From Ruminococcus sp. JC304 (GTDB lineage Bacteria > Bacillota > Clostridia > Lachnospirales > Lachnospiraceae), in the NCBI GenBank assembly GCA_000285855.2, contig HE978651.1, positions 3,314,462 through 3,378,461 on the forward strand: DNA of 64,000 nt, read 5' to 3'. The position numbers were made by a program, and so were the translations under genes. The notes beneath the pieces were generated by a model. That model was not told where the DNA came from, did not search any database, and saw nothing but the letters and a program-made list of their open reading frames with translations. Positions 34,616-42,685 of this stretch are shown here, piece after piece. Position 1 is the stretch's first letter. Each line of letters opens with the position of its first letter.

Positions 34616-36082
34616 TCATTCGGTATCTTCATTGTTCTTTTTCCCACAATCTATAACTTCCCAATATCCATTTTTAGGAGAACCATGCCGGATAAGAATA
34701 CCAAGTTCTTTTAATTTCTTAATATTTTTTTCTATGCTCCGGCTTCCCATACCTAATTGTTCTGCTATTTTTGCTGCCGATAGCTGCCTATCATAGAGAA
34801 GAAGATTCACAATTTTCTTCTGTGTATCTGACAATTCATAACCTCTAATTATATCCGAACCTTTTCCGACTCTTCTCCGAACTTTCTCCGAACTTTCTCC
34901 GGCTTCTTTTTCCGACTCTGTCATAGAATTATTTCTAAATAATTCTACCCGAAACATATTATCGAATTCTTGAAATTTTGGTTCTGGAAGTCCATATTCC
35001 TTCGCAGCATTAAGAATTCTTTTTATCCCACTACCCCATGCTTCTACCAGTCCCATCTGGCTAAAAATATTGGCAATTGCTCTATTTCGGATTTTAGAAT
35101 GACCATTCATGACTTCCTCGTATGTCAGTCCATTGTACAGTCCCCCCGGAGAAGTCACCTCCAGTCGATTATCATATATTGCAACTTGAATGCAAGATTC
35201 GTCCAATAAATTTCGATGACAATGTGCATTGATAATCATTTCTCTGATTGCTTCTGGCGGAAGTTCATATTTTTCCTTTCTCACCAAGCCATCAATTGTT
35301 GCTCCAAGTCTTATGTTTCTCAAAACAAAATCTACGGCTGATTCAATCTGTGTATAGATTGGTCCTATAAATTCTCTCTTATCCAGAAATACTGCCCTAT
35401 CTGTTCCTTTAAAGACTGCACATTGGGTTTTAGAAAATGGAAAATAGTCAGAAGTTAATAATGCATAGGCATTCGTTGCCAATAGCTGCCCCTCGCTTTG
35501 TTTCAGAATTTTCCAGTTAATAAGCTGCTCTTTCTTCACTGAACGTTCTGCCATTCCAGCTTTTTCCCGAAAGTTTTCAATGTCACTACAAAGCTTTTCT
35601 GTTGCCTCTTTTGAAACAGGATAGCCTACACAAGTAAGTTCATCCCAAGAAATTCTGGCACCCTCCATTTCAAGTTCTCTAATCTTTTCTGGAAATGCCT
35701 GTCTGGATGTACCTGCCACACGAATATAGATACCATTCTCTTTTCCTTTTGATTTCAGATAATATGGGCGATTCTTTCCAGCTTCTACGGACACAATAAT
35801 AACCGTTTTTCCATCTATTGTCTGTGGTTCAATATCCGGAATAATCTGCGGCATACAAGAGTCTGAAATAGCATTGGCAATTCCATCCATCAACTGAAAT
35901 AATATTTCGTTTGCCACACCCACAATCTCGTGTGTTTTATCATCTATACCTACAATCAGCTTTCCGCCCTGAGTATTGGCAAAAGCTACGATTGTTTTCA
36001 TGTACTTTTCACTTTTATCTGGTAAAGTGATTTTGTATTCAATATTTTTTGATTCTCCAGAAAACAATGTGTCTCTTGCCAT
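34616..36082 (-). CDS. AlbA_2 (Schlafen-like) ATP-binding regulator with winged helix
   Basis: 488 aa. The N-terminal AlbA_2 domain (ESKNIEYKITLPDKSEKYMKT; ANTQGGKLIVGIDD) is followed by an HATPase_c_4-like region with EMIINAHCHRN and GSGIKRI. The C-terminus is a winged helix (LSAAKIAEQLGMGSRSIEKNI). Members are common in mobile and defence regions; their biochemical role is mostly unproven. The ribosome site is weak (GGGG). The promoter region upstream carries a 23-bp tandem repeat. A truncated paralogue of the C-terminus is at 1088-1525. Confidence 0.88.
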   Translation of the reverse strand: MARDTLFSGESKNIEYKITLPDKSEKYMKTIVAFANTQGGKLIVGIDDKTHEIVGVANEILFQLMDGIANAISDSCMPQIIPDIEPQTIDGKTVIIVSVEAGKNRPYYLKSKGKENGIYIRVAGTSRQAFPEKIRELEMEGARISWDELTCVGYPVSKEATEKLCSDIENFREKAGMAERSVKKEQLINWKILKQSEGQLLATNAYALLTSDYFPFSKTQCAVFKGTDRAVFLDKREFIGPIYTQIESAVDFVLRNIRLGATIDGLVRKEKYELPPEAIREMIINAHCHRNLLDESCIQVAIYDNRLEVTSPGGLYNGLTYEEVMNGHSKIRNRAIANIFSQMGLVEAWGSGIKRILNAAKEYGLPEPKFQEFDNMFRVELFRNNSMTESEKEAGESSEKVRRRVGKGSDIIRGYELSDTQKKIVNLLLYDRQLSAAKIAEQLGMGSRSIEKNIKKLKELGILIRHGSPKNGYWEVIDCGKKNNEDTE

Positions 36083-36155
36083 TTTTCATACCCCATTTTC
36101 ATTATTTCTCGCACCGCTGGTGCGATATTTTATTTTGCTAATTATATTGTACCCT

Positions 36156-36201
36156 ATCATAAACATTAATCAAACATTATCATAAACATTAATCAAACAT
36201 T
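36156..36201. repeat. Two exact tandem 23-bp units in the AlbA_2 promoter region
   Basis: The unit starts ATCATAAACATTAATC and ends AAACATT; copies at 36156-36178 and 36179-36201 abut without a gap. On the minus strand a TACAAT -10-like box lies just downstream. It probably marks a regulator site or a slippage duplication. Confidence 0.85.
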
Positions 36202-36311
36202 TTTATTGACAACATTTATAATATTAGAATTCAGCAAATAAGAATAAGTGAAACAATAGCAGGCAACCTTATCGACTACCTGCTACGTAAAATATCTTAT
36301 GCAAATTAGAA

Positions 36312-36325
36312 ATTATTCAAACTCG
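36312..36325. other. Putative attachment-site copy resembling the guaA 3' end
   Basis: ATTATTCAAACTCG occurs here and at 39016-39029. On the minus strand it reads as the last codons of guaA (GAG TTT GAA TAA). The guaA end at 50678-50689 differs by one base in the shared 12. Confidence 0.45.
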
Positions 36326-36456
36326 CAAATAAAATCTTATCACTATACACTTTTGTATAGGGATTATGGTTCTATCTGGTTTTATATGTGTTCCACTGTC
36401 CAAAGTCCACAGGCTGTACTGAACGGTGTTATCAATTTGTTATCACATCTCTGTTA

Positions 36457-36771
36457 TCAATCAAAGATTCTCGTGATATCCTGATATCGGTTAACTACAC
36501 GATAAATCTCTACATATTCGTTACCGACCTTATAGATAATCACATAATCTTCCCATATCGCATATTTATAATCTGTCCGAAAGCTGACCCGTTTGGAGAG
36601 ATCCGACCCCATTCCAGGAAACATCTGAAGGTTTTCAAATTTACCGTAAATTTCCTTTATGGTCTTTGCTGCATATTCTTCGTTATCTTCAGCAATATAA
36701 TCTCGGATGTTTTTCAAATCCTTTGCAACAATCGGATTGATCCGCAATTTTAACATCTTATTCCCCCACAA
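36457..36771 (-). CDS. RelE/ParE-family toxin
   Basis: 104 aa. It starts MLKLRINPIVAKDLKNIRDYI within the annotated frame (residues 6 onward), a standard RelE/ParE beginning, and ends with IWEDYVIIYKVGNEYVEIYRVVNRYQDI, the final strands of the fold. RelE toxins cleave mRNA at the ribosome; ParE relatives act on gyrase, and the sequence alone does not separate them. Its start overlaps the antitoxin stop by 14 bp, so translation is coupled. Confidence 0.9.
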   Translation of the reverse strand: MWGNKMLKLRINPIVAKDLKNIRDYIAEDNEEYAAKTIKEIYGKFENLQMFPGMGSDLSKRVSFRTDYKYAIWEDYVIIYKVGNEYVEIYRVVNRYQDITRIFD

Positions 36772-37006
36772 GTGCTTTCAGTTTGTCCAGATCCAGCCAA
36801 CCTTCGCCATCTTTCACTGCTTCTTCAGCTTCCTGCAGCTTCAAGAGAAGCTTTTTCTCTGCACGGTCACGCTCATAATCTTCAATATCCATGACAACGA
36901 AACGTCCTCTGCCATTTTTAGTCAGATATACTGGTTCTCCTTTATGACAGTTTTTCAGGACTTCATTATAATTTCTCAAATCAGATACTGGTAAAATATT
37001 TGCCAT
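36758..37006 (-). CDS. Phd/YefM- or RelB-type antitoxin
   Basis: 82 aa. It begins MANILPVSDLRNYNEVLKNC with YLTKNGRGRFVVMDIEDYE, the Phd/YefM DNA-binding fold. The C-terminal half is helical and acidic, as expected for the toxin-neutralising part. GGAGC lies about 9 bases before the ATG. It is first in the two-gene module and should autoregulate it. The region from the ATG upstream is duplicated at 30.9 kb without the module. Confidence 0.9.
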   Translation of the reverse strand: MANILPVSDLRNYNEVLKNCHKGEPVYLTKNGRGRFVVMDIEDYERDRAEKKLLLKLQEAEEAVKDGEGWLDLDKLKALVGE

Positions 37007-37132
37007 ATTCTTTCAGCTCCTTCCTTTGATTTAAATTGTTTCTGCTACTTCTATTATACACAAAAAGCTGTAAAATTCAACGTAGATTTTTACAGCTTTT
37101 ATTTTATCATTTCTATATATTTTTATCGCAAT

Positions 37133-38188
37133 CTATTTCAAATATTGAGAAAAAATCGCCTCCAATTCTTTATTTCCTTTCAAAAATTCATACTCTTCTT
37201 TATTTTCAATTTCTGTAGCTAATGCACGAACAAAATTATTTCCAACGCCTGAAAAAGATTTTCCCTGTACTGTATCCGCATATCTGTAATATAAAGGTGA
37301 TTCCACCATCTTCCATGGCTTCTGTGACTCCATCAGCACTTCTTTTATCAACTGAATACATTTTTCTACATCCTTTCGATACACGGCAATCAATAGATGT
37401 GGTACTACTTTACCGTAATCCCACAGACCAAATAACGATACCATATGTTCTGTGATTTCGGCAATCTCCTCTGCTTTACAATGATTTCCGGTTTCTTCTT
37501 CCATTTCTATCAACTTATACAGATAGTTTTGTATATTCGTAACTGTCTGCATCAGTTTTCCCTCTAAAAAGAACGCTGCAATATCTGTCCCTTCCTGGTG
37601 TGCTAATACATTCGTTTTCATAATTGTGCCATCTATCACAGTATCTGGAATTTTATCCAAAAAGATATTTGCTTCTTTATATTTTTCCATTTGTATATAT
37701 TTGGCCGCAAGCATAAAAATACTGGAAATCCTTACCTTTTCATTCGGACTTTCAGCAGTTCGTTCTAGCCATTCAACAATCACATTATTGCATTCCAACT
37801 TTTTCTCATCATCGACATCGGATAAAGTTAGCGCCGCATTTAAAACAGTAGCAATTGAATAAATCAACGAATCACAATGAGGATATTCCTTTATTTTATT
37901 TTTTCCCATCTCAAAAGCTTTTATAAAGCTATCCAATGAAACTTCCGAAAGCTCATTCGCAAATTGTCCAATCTCTTTTTCTGTCAATTCTTCACGAAAT
38001 GAAAATAGTTCATTCATATCAATTTTTAATAATCGAGCAATTGCCGGAAGTAATGATATATCTGGATATGTGTTTCCTTTTTCCCATTTATTTACCGCAG
38101 GAGTAGAAACGTCCAAATAATCCGCCACCTGTTCTTGTGTTAATCCCGCAGTTTTCCGATAGTTTTTTATCTTCTCACCAATTTGCAT
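37133..38188 (-). CDS. XRE-family regulator with helical repeat domain
   Basis: 351 aa. Residues about 1-62 form an XRE helix-turn-helix (TAGLTQEQVADYLDVSTPAVNKWEKG). The remaining 280 residues are helical and TPR-like, a layout shared with peptide- or partner-sensing regulators, but no signalling peptide gene was found nearby. CAGGAGGTAGG precedes the ATG. It lies inside the putative smaller guaA island, upstream of the toxin-antitoxin module on the same strand. Confidence 0.82.
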   Translation of the reverse strand: MQIGEKIKNYRKTAGLTQEQVADYLDVSTPAVNKWEKGNTYPDISLLPAIARLLKIDMNELFSFREELTEKEIGQFANELSEVSLDSFIKAFEMGKNKIKEYPHCDSLIYSIATVLNAALTLSDVDDEKKLECNNVIVEWLERTAESPNEKVRISSIFMLAAKYIQMEKYKEANIFLDKIPDTVIDGTIMKTNVLAHQEGTDIAAFFLEGKLMQTVTNIQNYLYKLIEMEEETGNHCKAEEIAEITEHMVSLFGLWDYGKVVPHLLIAVYRKDVEKCIQLIKEVLMESQKPWKMVESPLYYRYADTVQGKSFSGVGNNFVRALATEIENKEEYEFLKGNKELEAIFSQYLK

Positions 38189-38350
38189 TGTCCCTACCTC
38201 CTGTTTATATTCTCATTATAGTATTTCTAATATGTGTTTACAATTGAGCCTTCATTTAATTATGGCTTCGATTTCTTAACTACCGGTTAAAATCTGCGAG
38301 AAAAATGCTCTATTTTATAATTCTGCAAATCAAAATATCCTTAAATTCAA

Positions 38351-38734
38351 TTAATTCAAAAATAAGTGTATCAGTACTCCAATCAAGAAGCAAATCATCG
38401 CTGTAACACCCGCACTGATAATAACCTTTAATATATTTTGATAAGGACGTTTTCCCACTTCAACTGCCTTATGAAGTTCATCCAATTTTTTTCCCTCCGT
38501 AAATGCAACAATTTCCTTATAAGTTTGTATATCATTTTTCTTTTTTAGTTTTTCAACCTTTAACGCTCAGTACATTGTAATAATAAATAAAATCCCAAAC
38601 GGAATATACGCATACCTTCCGAGCCACATAAACAAAGGTACTGCCGATATAATCAACACGGCCAAATGAACTTTATAGATGGAACCATAATAATTAAACT
38701 TTTTAATTTCTTGCTCGCTAATAATTTCTTTCAT
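38351..38734 (-). pseudogene. Small membrane protein gene with an in-frame TGA
   Basis: Starting at the ATG at 38734 (AAAGGAGAT upstream) the frame reads MKEIISEQEIKKFNYYGS, two membrane helices, and ...IITMY, then TGA at 38567-38569. The same frame continues open for 71 more codons: ALKVEKLKKKNDIQTY, KKLDELHKAVEVGKRPY, then a membrane helix ending LIHLFLN. A single G-to-A change (TGG to TGA) would explain the stop. The intact protein would be about 127 aa with three helices. Family not recognised. Confidence 0.7.
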
Positions 38735-38754
38735 TTTCTCTATATCTCCTTTGC

Positions 38755-38877
38755 ATGAGAGTGCCGGAAACAACCTGGAAAGTTTATGCTCATTTGTATC
38801 CAGGAAAAGACAGGAAGCTTGCTGACGCTCTCAATGAAGTAAGAGCCACAAATGATAATGTAGAAGATAAAAACGAA
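38755..38877 (+). pseudogene. C-terminal remnant of a tyrosine integrase
   Basis: Plus-strand frame VPETTWKVYAHLYPGKDRK then LADALNEVR to a stop at 38877. It matches the catalytic-Tyr end of tyrosine integrases (compare VETTLNTYAHLYPNKQTK in the intact integrase at 47405-48469). Everything before the Tyr box is missing. It lies about 140 bp from a guaA-like attachment copy, as expected for the decayed end of an older island. Confidence 0.85.
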
Positions 38878-38968
38878 TGAAACATATAACGTCATATAAG
38901 AACAAAAAATCCCCAAAAATAAGACACTTTCTCCCAATTAACATCACCGTAGCATCACAGGCAAAAAT

Positions 38969-39029
38969 AAAATCCCGGAAACCCTTGCAAATAAAGGGCT
39001 TCTGGGATTTTGCTCATTATTCAAACTCG
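38969..39029. other. Terminal hairpin and putative attachment-site copy
   Basis: A hairpin (AAAATCCCGGAAACCC against GGGCTTCTGGGATTTT, 38969-39011) is followed at 39016-39029 by ATTATTCAAACTCG. The junction at guaA has the same order: a hairpin containing CCCGGAAACCC, then TTACTCAAACTC. No other feature was found in 38878-39185. Confidence 0.5.
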
Positions 39030-39185
39030 TCTCACAGGAGATTGATTTCTGTAATCTCAATAGCGTTTTCGCTACTTTTCATTGTTGTATTCGCCATATT
39101 AGCAGGCATAATTTTGACTGGCATAAAAATTGCACTCAAAATGTACTCATATATCAATCCAATTATTTATTCCGAAATACAGAAA

Positions 39186-40052
39186 TTATCTCTCATTATT
39201 GCATTCGCCCCTGAATTCTTTTATCAGATTCTCAAATTCTGCTACAGACATTCTACTATACATTTTGCACCAATATTTCTTTTGAAAGAGCATCACTTTA
39301 TGCACTGAAAGTTTACATACTTTTATCACAAGCCAACGATGTCTTCTTTGAATTTTTTTATCTTTTGCTTCCTTAAATGACATCCTGACAAACAACACTT
39401 CATATTTTGAATAAAGTTCAAGTATGTATTCTAACGGTATAATTAGTATTAAATACACAATAGGAATCATAAAACTAATAAAAGTATTTAATGCATCCAG
39501 TTCTTTATATTCATGTATTCCAATCTTTATAGTCTCGTATAGTATCCAAAATCCTGCCACCGCAAGAACCATATCTAGCAACTTATGTACTTTCTCATAC
39601 TCCTCTTCGCGCTCTGCAATTACATTCATAATTACAATTATTGTTGTGATCGGAATAATTACCAATTCAACCCATATGTTGAAAGTAAATGTGCTAATAA
39701 TAAATTCCAAAACAATCGTCAATTTCAAATTATCTTTTAAAACTTTTCTAATATATTCCTCATCTGCCTCTTTTGAAACAGCATTCATGCAGTATATCAA
39801 ACCTGAAAAGACAAACCAAACTATAATATCTTTAATAAAAGCATTATCCCAAAACGGTAACTGATAAAATATTAAAGTTATACCCAAAACATAAAGGAAA
39901 ATAATCCCCCAAAGTATTCTTAACTTCTTACCAAAGAATATTTTTACAACATTCCAAAATGCCTCTCTAATCTGTCTATGTACCATTGCATACACAAATA
40001 AAATAAATGCCCAGATCACAGTTGCCCATTCCCTAGTAGTTAAAATTTCCAT
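39186..40052 (-). CDS. Multi-pass membrane protein, unknown
   Basis: 288 aa with about seven hydrophobic segments in the first 215 residues (ATVIWAFILFVYAMV; ILWGIIFLYVLGITLIFY; DIIVWFVFSGLIYCM; two central ones; FISFMIPIVYLILIIPL) and a basic, charged C-terminal cytoplasmic tail. I do not recognise the family. AT-rich like its neighbours, it is element cargo near the outer edge of the island. The ribosome site GGGAAG is moderate. Confidence 0.65.
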   Translation of the reverse strand: MEILTTREWATVIWAFILFVYAMVHRQIREAFWNVVKIFFGKKLRILWGIIFLYVLGITLIFYQLPFWDNAFIKDIIVWFVFSGLIYCMNAVSKEADEEYIRKVLKDNLKLTIVLEFIISTFTFNIWVELVIIPITTIIVIMNVIAEREEEYEKVHKLLDMVLAVAGFWILYETIKIGIHEYKELDALNTFISFMIPIVYLILIIPLEYILELYSKYEVLFVRMSFKEAKDKKIQRRHRWLVIKVCKLSVHKVMLFQKKYWCKMYSRMSVAEFENLIKEFRGECNNER

Positions 40053-40160
40053 ATATCATTTACTTCCCAATCCGAAGTTTATTCCACTGTTATTTTTTTC
40101 AATATCGGCAAGTATCCTACATAATTCAATTATTATAGTTGCACTTACTTTAATTTGCTG

Positions 40161-40189
40161 TTGCAGCCATACACTCTGACTGTTATAAT
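40161..40189 (+). promoter_or_regulatory. Promoter of the candidate toxin mRNA
   Basis: TTGCAG (40161-40166), 17-bp spacer, TATAAT (40184-40189). Confidence 0.8.
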
Positions 40190-40200
40190 CAGTGCATGGG

Positions 40201-40230
40201 TGCTACCATACAACGGTAGGCGGTTAGTCC
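40201..40230. repeat. Left arm of the inverted repeat around the small toxin gene
   Basis: TGCTACC...CGGTTAGTCC here matches the reverse complement of 40454-40476 (GGACTAACCG...GGTAGCA), apart from a 7-base insertion and small changes. If transcription ran through both arms, the mRNA 5' and 3' ends would pair. Confidence 0.75.
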
Positions 40231-40305
40231 TTCAGCAGAGGGACTGTGACCCTCTGATTACATAGAAACCCGAACGGGAATCCACTGGAAAGGAGGGCTA
40301 AGCCA

Positions 40306-40404
40306 ATGAGTATTGTAGATTTTATAGCAGTAGTGGGCTTCGGCTTAACCTGCTTTAGTATCGGATACACATTCGGTAAGGATAATCATAAACCACAAAA
40401 ATAG
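40306..40404 (+). CDS. Small hydrophobic peptide, candidate type I toxin
   Basis: 32 aa, MSIVDFIAVVGFGLTCFSIG followed by a charged tail ending KPQK. One membrane helix, then a short polar end, is the layout of holin-like type I toxins of Firmicutes. GGAAAGGAGG lies 9 bases upstream. The leader is about 110 nt and structured: a CAGAGGG/CCCTCTG hairpin at 40236-40256, plus the inverted-repeat arm at 40201. A convergent antisense promoter is at 40493-40521. Family is inferred from architecture, not from a recognised homologue. Confidence 0.65.
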   Translation: MSIVDFIAVVGFGLTCFSIGYTFGKDNHKPQK

Positions 40405-40486
40405 CCGCCCCAGTCTGGTAAACTAAGCGGCAATTTTTGTCTAACTTTATATCGGACTAACCGTCTATCGGTAGCACTCTTTTTCT
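40404..40486 (-). ncRNA. Candidate antisense RNA (antitoxin) to the small toxin mRNA
   Basis: A strong minus-strand promoter, TTGACA (40516-40521), 17 bp, TAATAT (40493-40498), fires towards the toxin gene. A bidirectional hairpin GCCGC...GCGGC (40404-40431) has T-runs on both sides and would end both transcripts. The RNA would overlap the toxin mRNA 3' end by 30-40 nt. The same promoter region lies just beyond the stop of the XRE gene at 40518. Confidence 0.6.
40454..40476. repeat. Right arm of the inverted repeat around the small toxin gene
   Basis: Complementary to 40201-40230; on the plus strand it is followed by CTCTTTTTC. Confidence 0.75.
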
Positions 40487-40517
40487 ATAATCATATTATC
40501 ACGGTTCCATAGAAATG

Positions 40518-41471
40518 TCAAAATTTTTCTTTGCTTTGAGAATCATCTGCGGCTTCGATAATCTGTATTGCCTTTTTCGCTTCATCACCTTCCACCAATA
40601 CATCCACACCATACATACCAAATCCCGGTGCACCATGCATAGCGACGCTTGCACTCGCTTCCTGTGAAAAAGCAGCAATTCCTTGTTCTTTTAAAAGTTC
40701 TATAATTCTTCCCGCTTCTACTATATCTTTAGCGTTGTAAATTTTTGTACTGCCTGTCTTTGTCGTTGGAATATCTCTTTGCTCCCCATTAACTGAAATC
40801 CGGCGTCTGTTCCGGTTAAAATATGATAATACTCTGAGAACAATAAATGCCACGATTGTAATTCCACCCAGAAAAAGTAAAGCGAAATATATCGTTTGCT
40901 TCTCGGTTGCCCCCATTCTTCTCAGGCAGATACCATAAAACACAGAGAAAATTCCTGCACAGATCACACTGGTAAGGAAATCTCTCCATAGTGCCTCTCT
41001 CGCAGACAAGCCTTTATCCCAAATGCCATTATGTACCATAATAAACGCATATACAATTCCGCCTACCAGAGCAATTAACGTTTCACCCAGCACCAGACGA
41101 AGATTTACTGCCAATAGAAGCTGTATGATAATAGCTCCAACACTGATCAGGAACATAGATGCAAAAGCAAGATTTCCGGCTTTTAAAGCTTTTTGCTTTA
41201 CCCAATCTTCATAATCAGCTACTTTGTTTAATGTTTCTTTCATCTCTTTGTTCATGGTCGAACTCCTTTCTCCATCCAGGAGCTCTTTTATTTCAATGTC
41301 ATAATAATCAGCAAGTTCAACCAATATACTTAGATCCGGCATATTCGATCCTGTCTCCCATCTGGAAACGGTTCTCGCCGATACGCCAAACTTTTCTGCA
41401 AGCTGTTCTTGTGTAAGATTTTTTTCCTTACGGCATTGTTTCAAAAAAGCTCCTATCTTTTTTGTGTCCAT
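40518..41471 (-). CDS. XRE regulator with membrane helices and DUF2007-like C-terminus
   Basis: 317 aa. Helix-turn-helix at about residues 7-60 (KEKNLTQEQLAEKFGVSARTVSRWETG), then four hydrophobic helices at about 100-215. The C-terminal domain TKIYNAKDIVEAGRIIELLK...VDVLVEGDEAKKAIQII resembles DUF2007 signal-transducing domains. It looks like a membrane-bound regulator. AGAGAGG precedes the ATG. The antisense RNA promoter overlaps its 3' end. Cargo of the mobilizable element. Confidence 0.8.
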   Translation of the reverse strand: MDTKKIGAFLKQCRKEKNLTQEQLAEKFGVSARTVSRWETGSNMPDLSILVELADYYDIEIKELLDGERSSTMNKEMKETLNKVADYEDWVKQKALKAGNLAFASMFLISVGAIIIQLLLAVNLRLVLGETLIALVGGIVYAFIMVHNGIWDKGLSAREALWRDFLTSVICAGIFSVFYGICLRRMGATEKQTIYFALLFLGGITIVAFIVLRVLSYFNRNRRRISVNGEQRDIPTTKTGSTKIYNAKDIVEAGRIIELLKEQGIAAFSQEASASVAMHGAPGFGMYGVDVLVEGDEAKKAIQIIEAADDSQSKEKF

Positions 41472-41578
41472 GTTTCTACCTCTCTTTCACCTACAGCTTA
41501 CCAATTATTTCAAAAAATCCCACGACACAAACCGAGAATCACCTGATTTTCCACCAGACATTGCGTGTCTGGTACAGA

Positions 41579-42058
41579 TTAATCCATTTCAAACAAAAAA
41601 TTTTCGTAATCTTTTACGTAATATCTGATATTTTTCCGGCCTTTTTGAATAATGATATGTCCCTCTGCTTCCAGTCTTACTTTCTGTGCCTGGATACCTC
41701 CGGGATACTTTTCATTCAATTCACCATTTGCTTTCAGCGTTCTCCAGTAAGGAGTTTTATCTTTCAATCTCTGATGGCTTGCCCAGGCAGCAATAGATAC
41801 AAAAATTCCGGCAGTTATAGGTTCTGTAAAATCTGCATCATTCTCTTTTGCAAAAAATTCTCTTATCTTTCCAACTGTAATCACTTTACCATATGGAATT
41901 TTTTTCATCACTTCATCATAAGCAATGGGCGGTGCAAAGTACATTTTGTTTCCACCATATTTTTCAATGCTCTTTACATCCGTGATTATCTGAAACTTTG
42001 GCATATCTTTATTATCCAGCAGCATTGCATTAAAATCCTTCTTATCTTCATTAGCCAT
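41579..42058 (-). CDS. Alkyltransferase-like (MGMT-fold) DNA-binding protein
   Basis: 159 aa from the ATG at 42058 (CAGGAGGTGG upstream; a longer frame exists but lacks a site). It contains the helix-turn-helix of the methylguanine methyltransferase DNA-binding domain (IPYGKVITVGKIREFFAKEN; FVSIAAWASHQRLK). The PCHR active-site motif is missing; the corresponding region reads TPYWRTLKANGEL. Alkyltransferase-like proteins bind O6-alkylguanine without repairing it and direct it to excision repair; that role is inferred. An N-terminal 55-residue extension is conserved-looking but unassigned. Confidence 0.75.
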   Translation of the reverse strand: MANEDKKDFNAMLLDNKDMPKFQIITDVKSIEKYGGNKMYFAPPIAYDEVMKKIPYGKVITVGKIREFFAKENDADFTEPITAGIFVSIAAWASHQRLKDKTPYWRTLKANGELNEKYPGGIQAQKVRLEAEGHIIIQKGRKNIRYYVKDYENFLFEMD

Positions 42059-42144
42059 ATCCGCCACCTCCTGATCTAAGAATATACATCTTTCCGATTT
42101 TATGCAATGAGACACTTTTGTAAATTTCTTATCATAACCAGAAT

Positions 42145-42612
42145 TTATAACTCTTTCCTATGGTTTAAGTGAATGCCAATATGTCCTACCCCCAGTATTA
42201 TTGTAGACACGAATAACATTGGGTTTCGTTCGTATATAGCAATCAAACAACACGCTATAACTGGAAGAGTAGCACCTGCAACAGGAATACCCATTATACT
42301 GCTATAAAAATCTTTCATCGTCTTTTCACTTTTAAAATATCGTATCCAATATAATTCATACATAATCATCAGCACAAATGCAGCAATTAACCAAATCATC
42401 CATGCTGTAATACCTTGAATATTAAAATCACTGAAAATCAGCAACAAACAAGTCACTAAAACTTCGCCGGCTCTCTCAAACAACAGCAAGATTTTGTTTT
42501 CATTATGTACATATTTTTCGTAATCCTTTGGCTGATTCTTCGTCCAATATAAGTTTGGAATCATCAACATGATAAGAAAAATCAATCCAATATATGAAAA
42601 TCCCAAATGCAT
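42145..42612 (-). CDS. Integral membrane protein, unknown
   Basis: 155 aa with four to five membrane helices (FSYIGLIFLIMLMIP; VLVTCLLLIFSDF; ITAWMIWLIAAFVLMIM; GATLPVIACCLIAIY; PMLFVSTIILGVGHIGIHL). GAGGTG precedes the ATG. No catalytic motif or known family was recognised. It lies between the alkyltransferase-like and GIY-YIG genes in the element cargo. Confidence 0.65.
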   Translation of the reverse strand: MHLGFSYIGLIFLIMLMIPNLYWTKNQPKDYEKYVHNENKILLLFERAGEVLVTCLLLIFSDFNIQGITAWMIWLIAAFVLMIMYELYWIRYFKSEKTMKDFYSSIMGIPVAGATLPVIACCLIAIYERNPMLFVSTIILGVGHIGIHLNHRKEL

Positions 42613-42685
42613 ACATTCACCTCATGATTCCCGATAATTTTCAGTTCTATAAACTGAACTACGATTTTTCATTTTGAAGAAAAAT

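Noticed and set aside
36156-36201. CRISPR remnant or iterons
   Set aside because: Only two abutting 23-bp units with no spacer, within a promoter region.
38567-38569. TGA as selenocysteine codon
   Set aside because: No evident SECIS hairpin directly after it and no selenoprotein-like context; a nonsense change is simpler.
38877-39308. 143-codon plus-strand frame with hydrophobic stretch
   Set aside because: It runs through the terminal hairpin and attachment-like site and overlaps the end of the membrane protein gene; no ribosome site.
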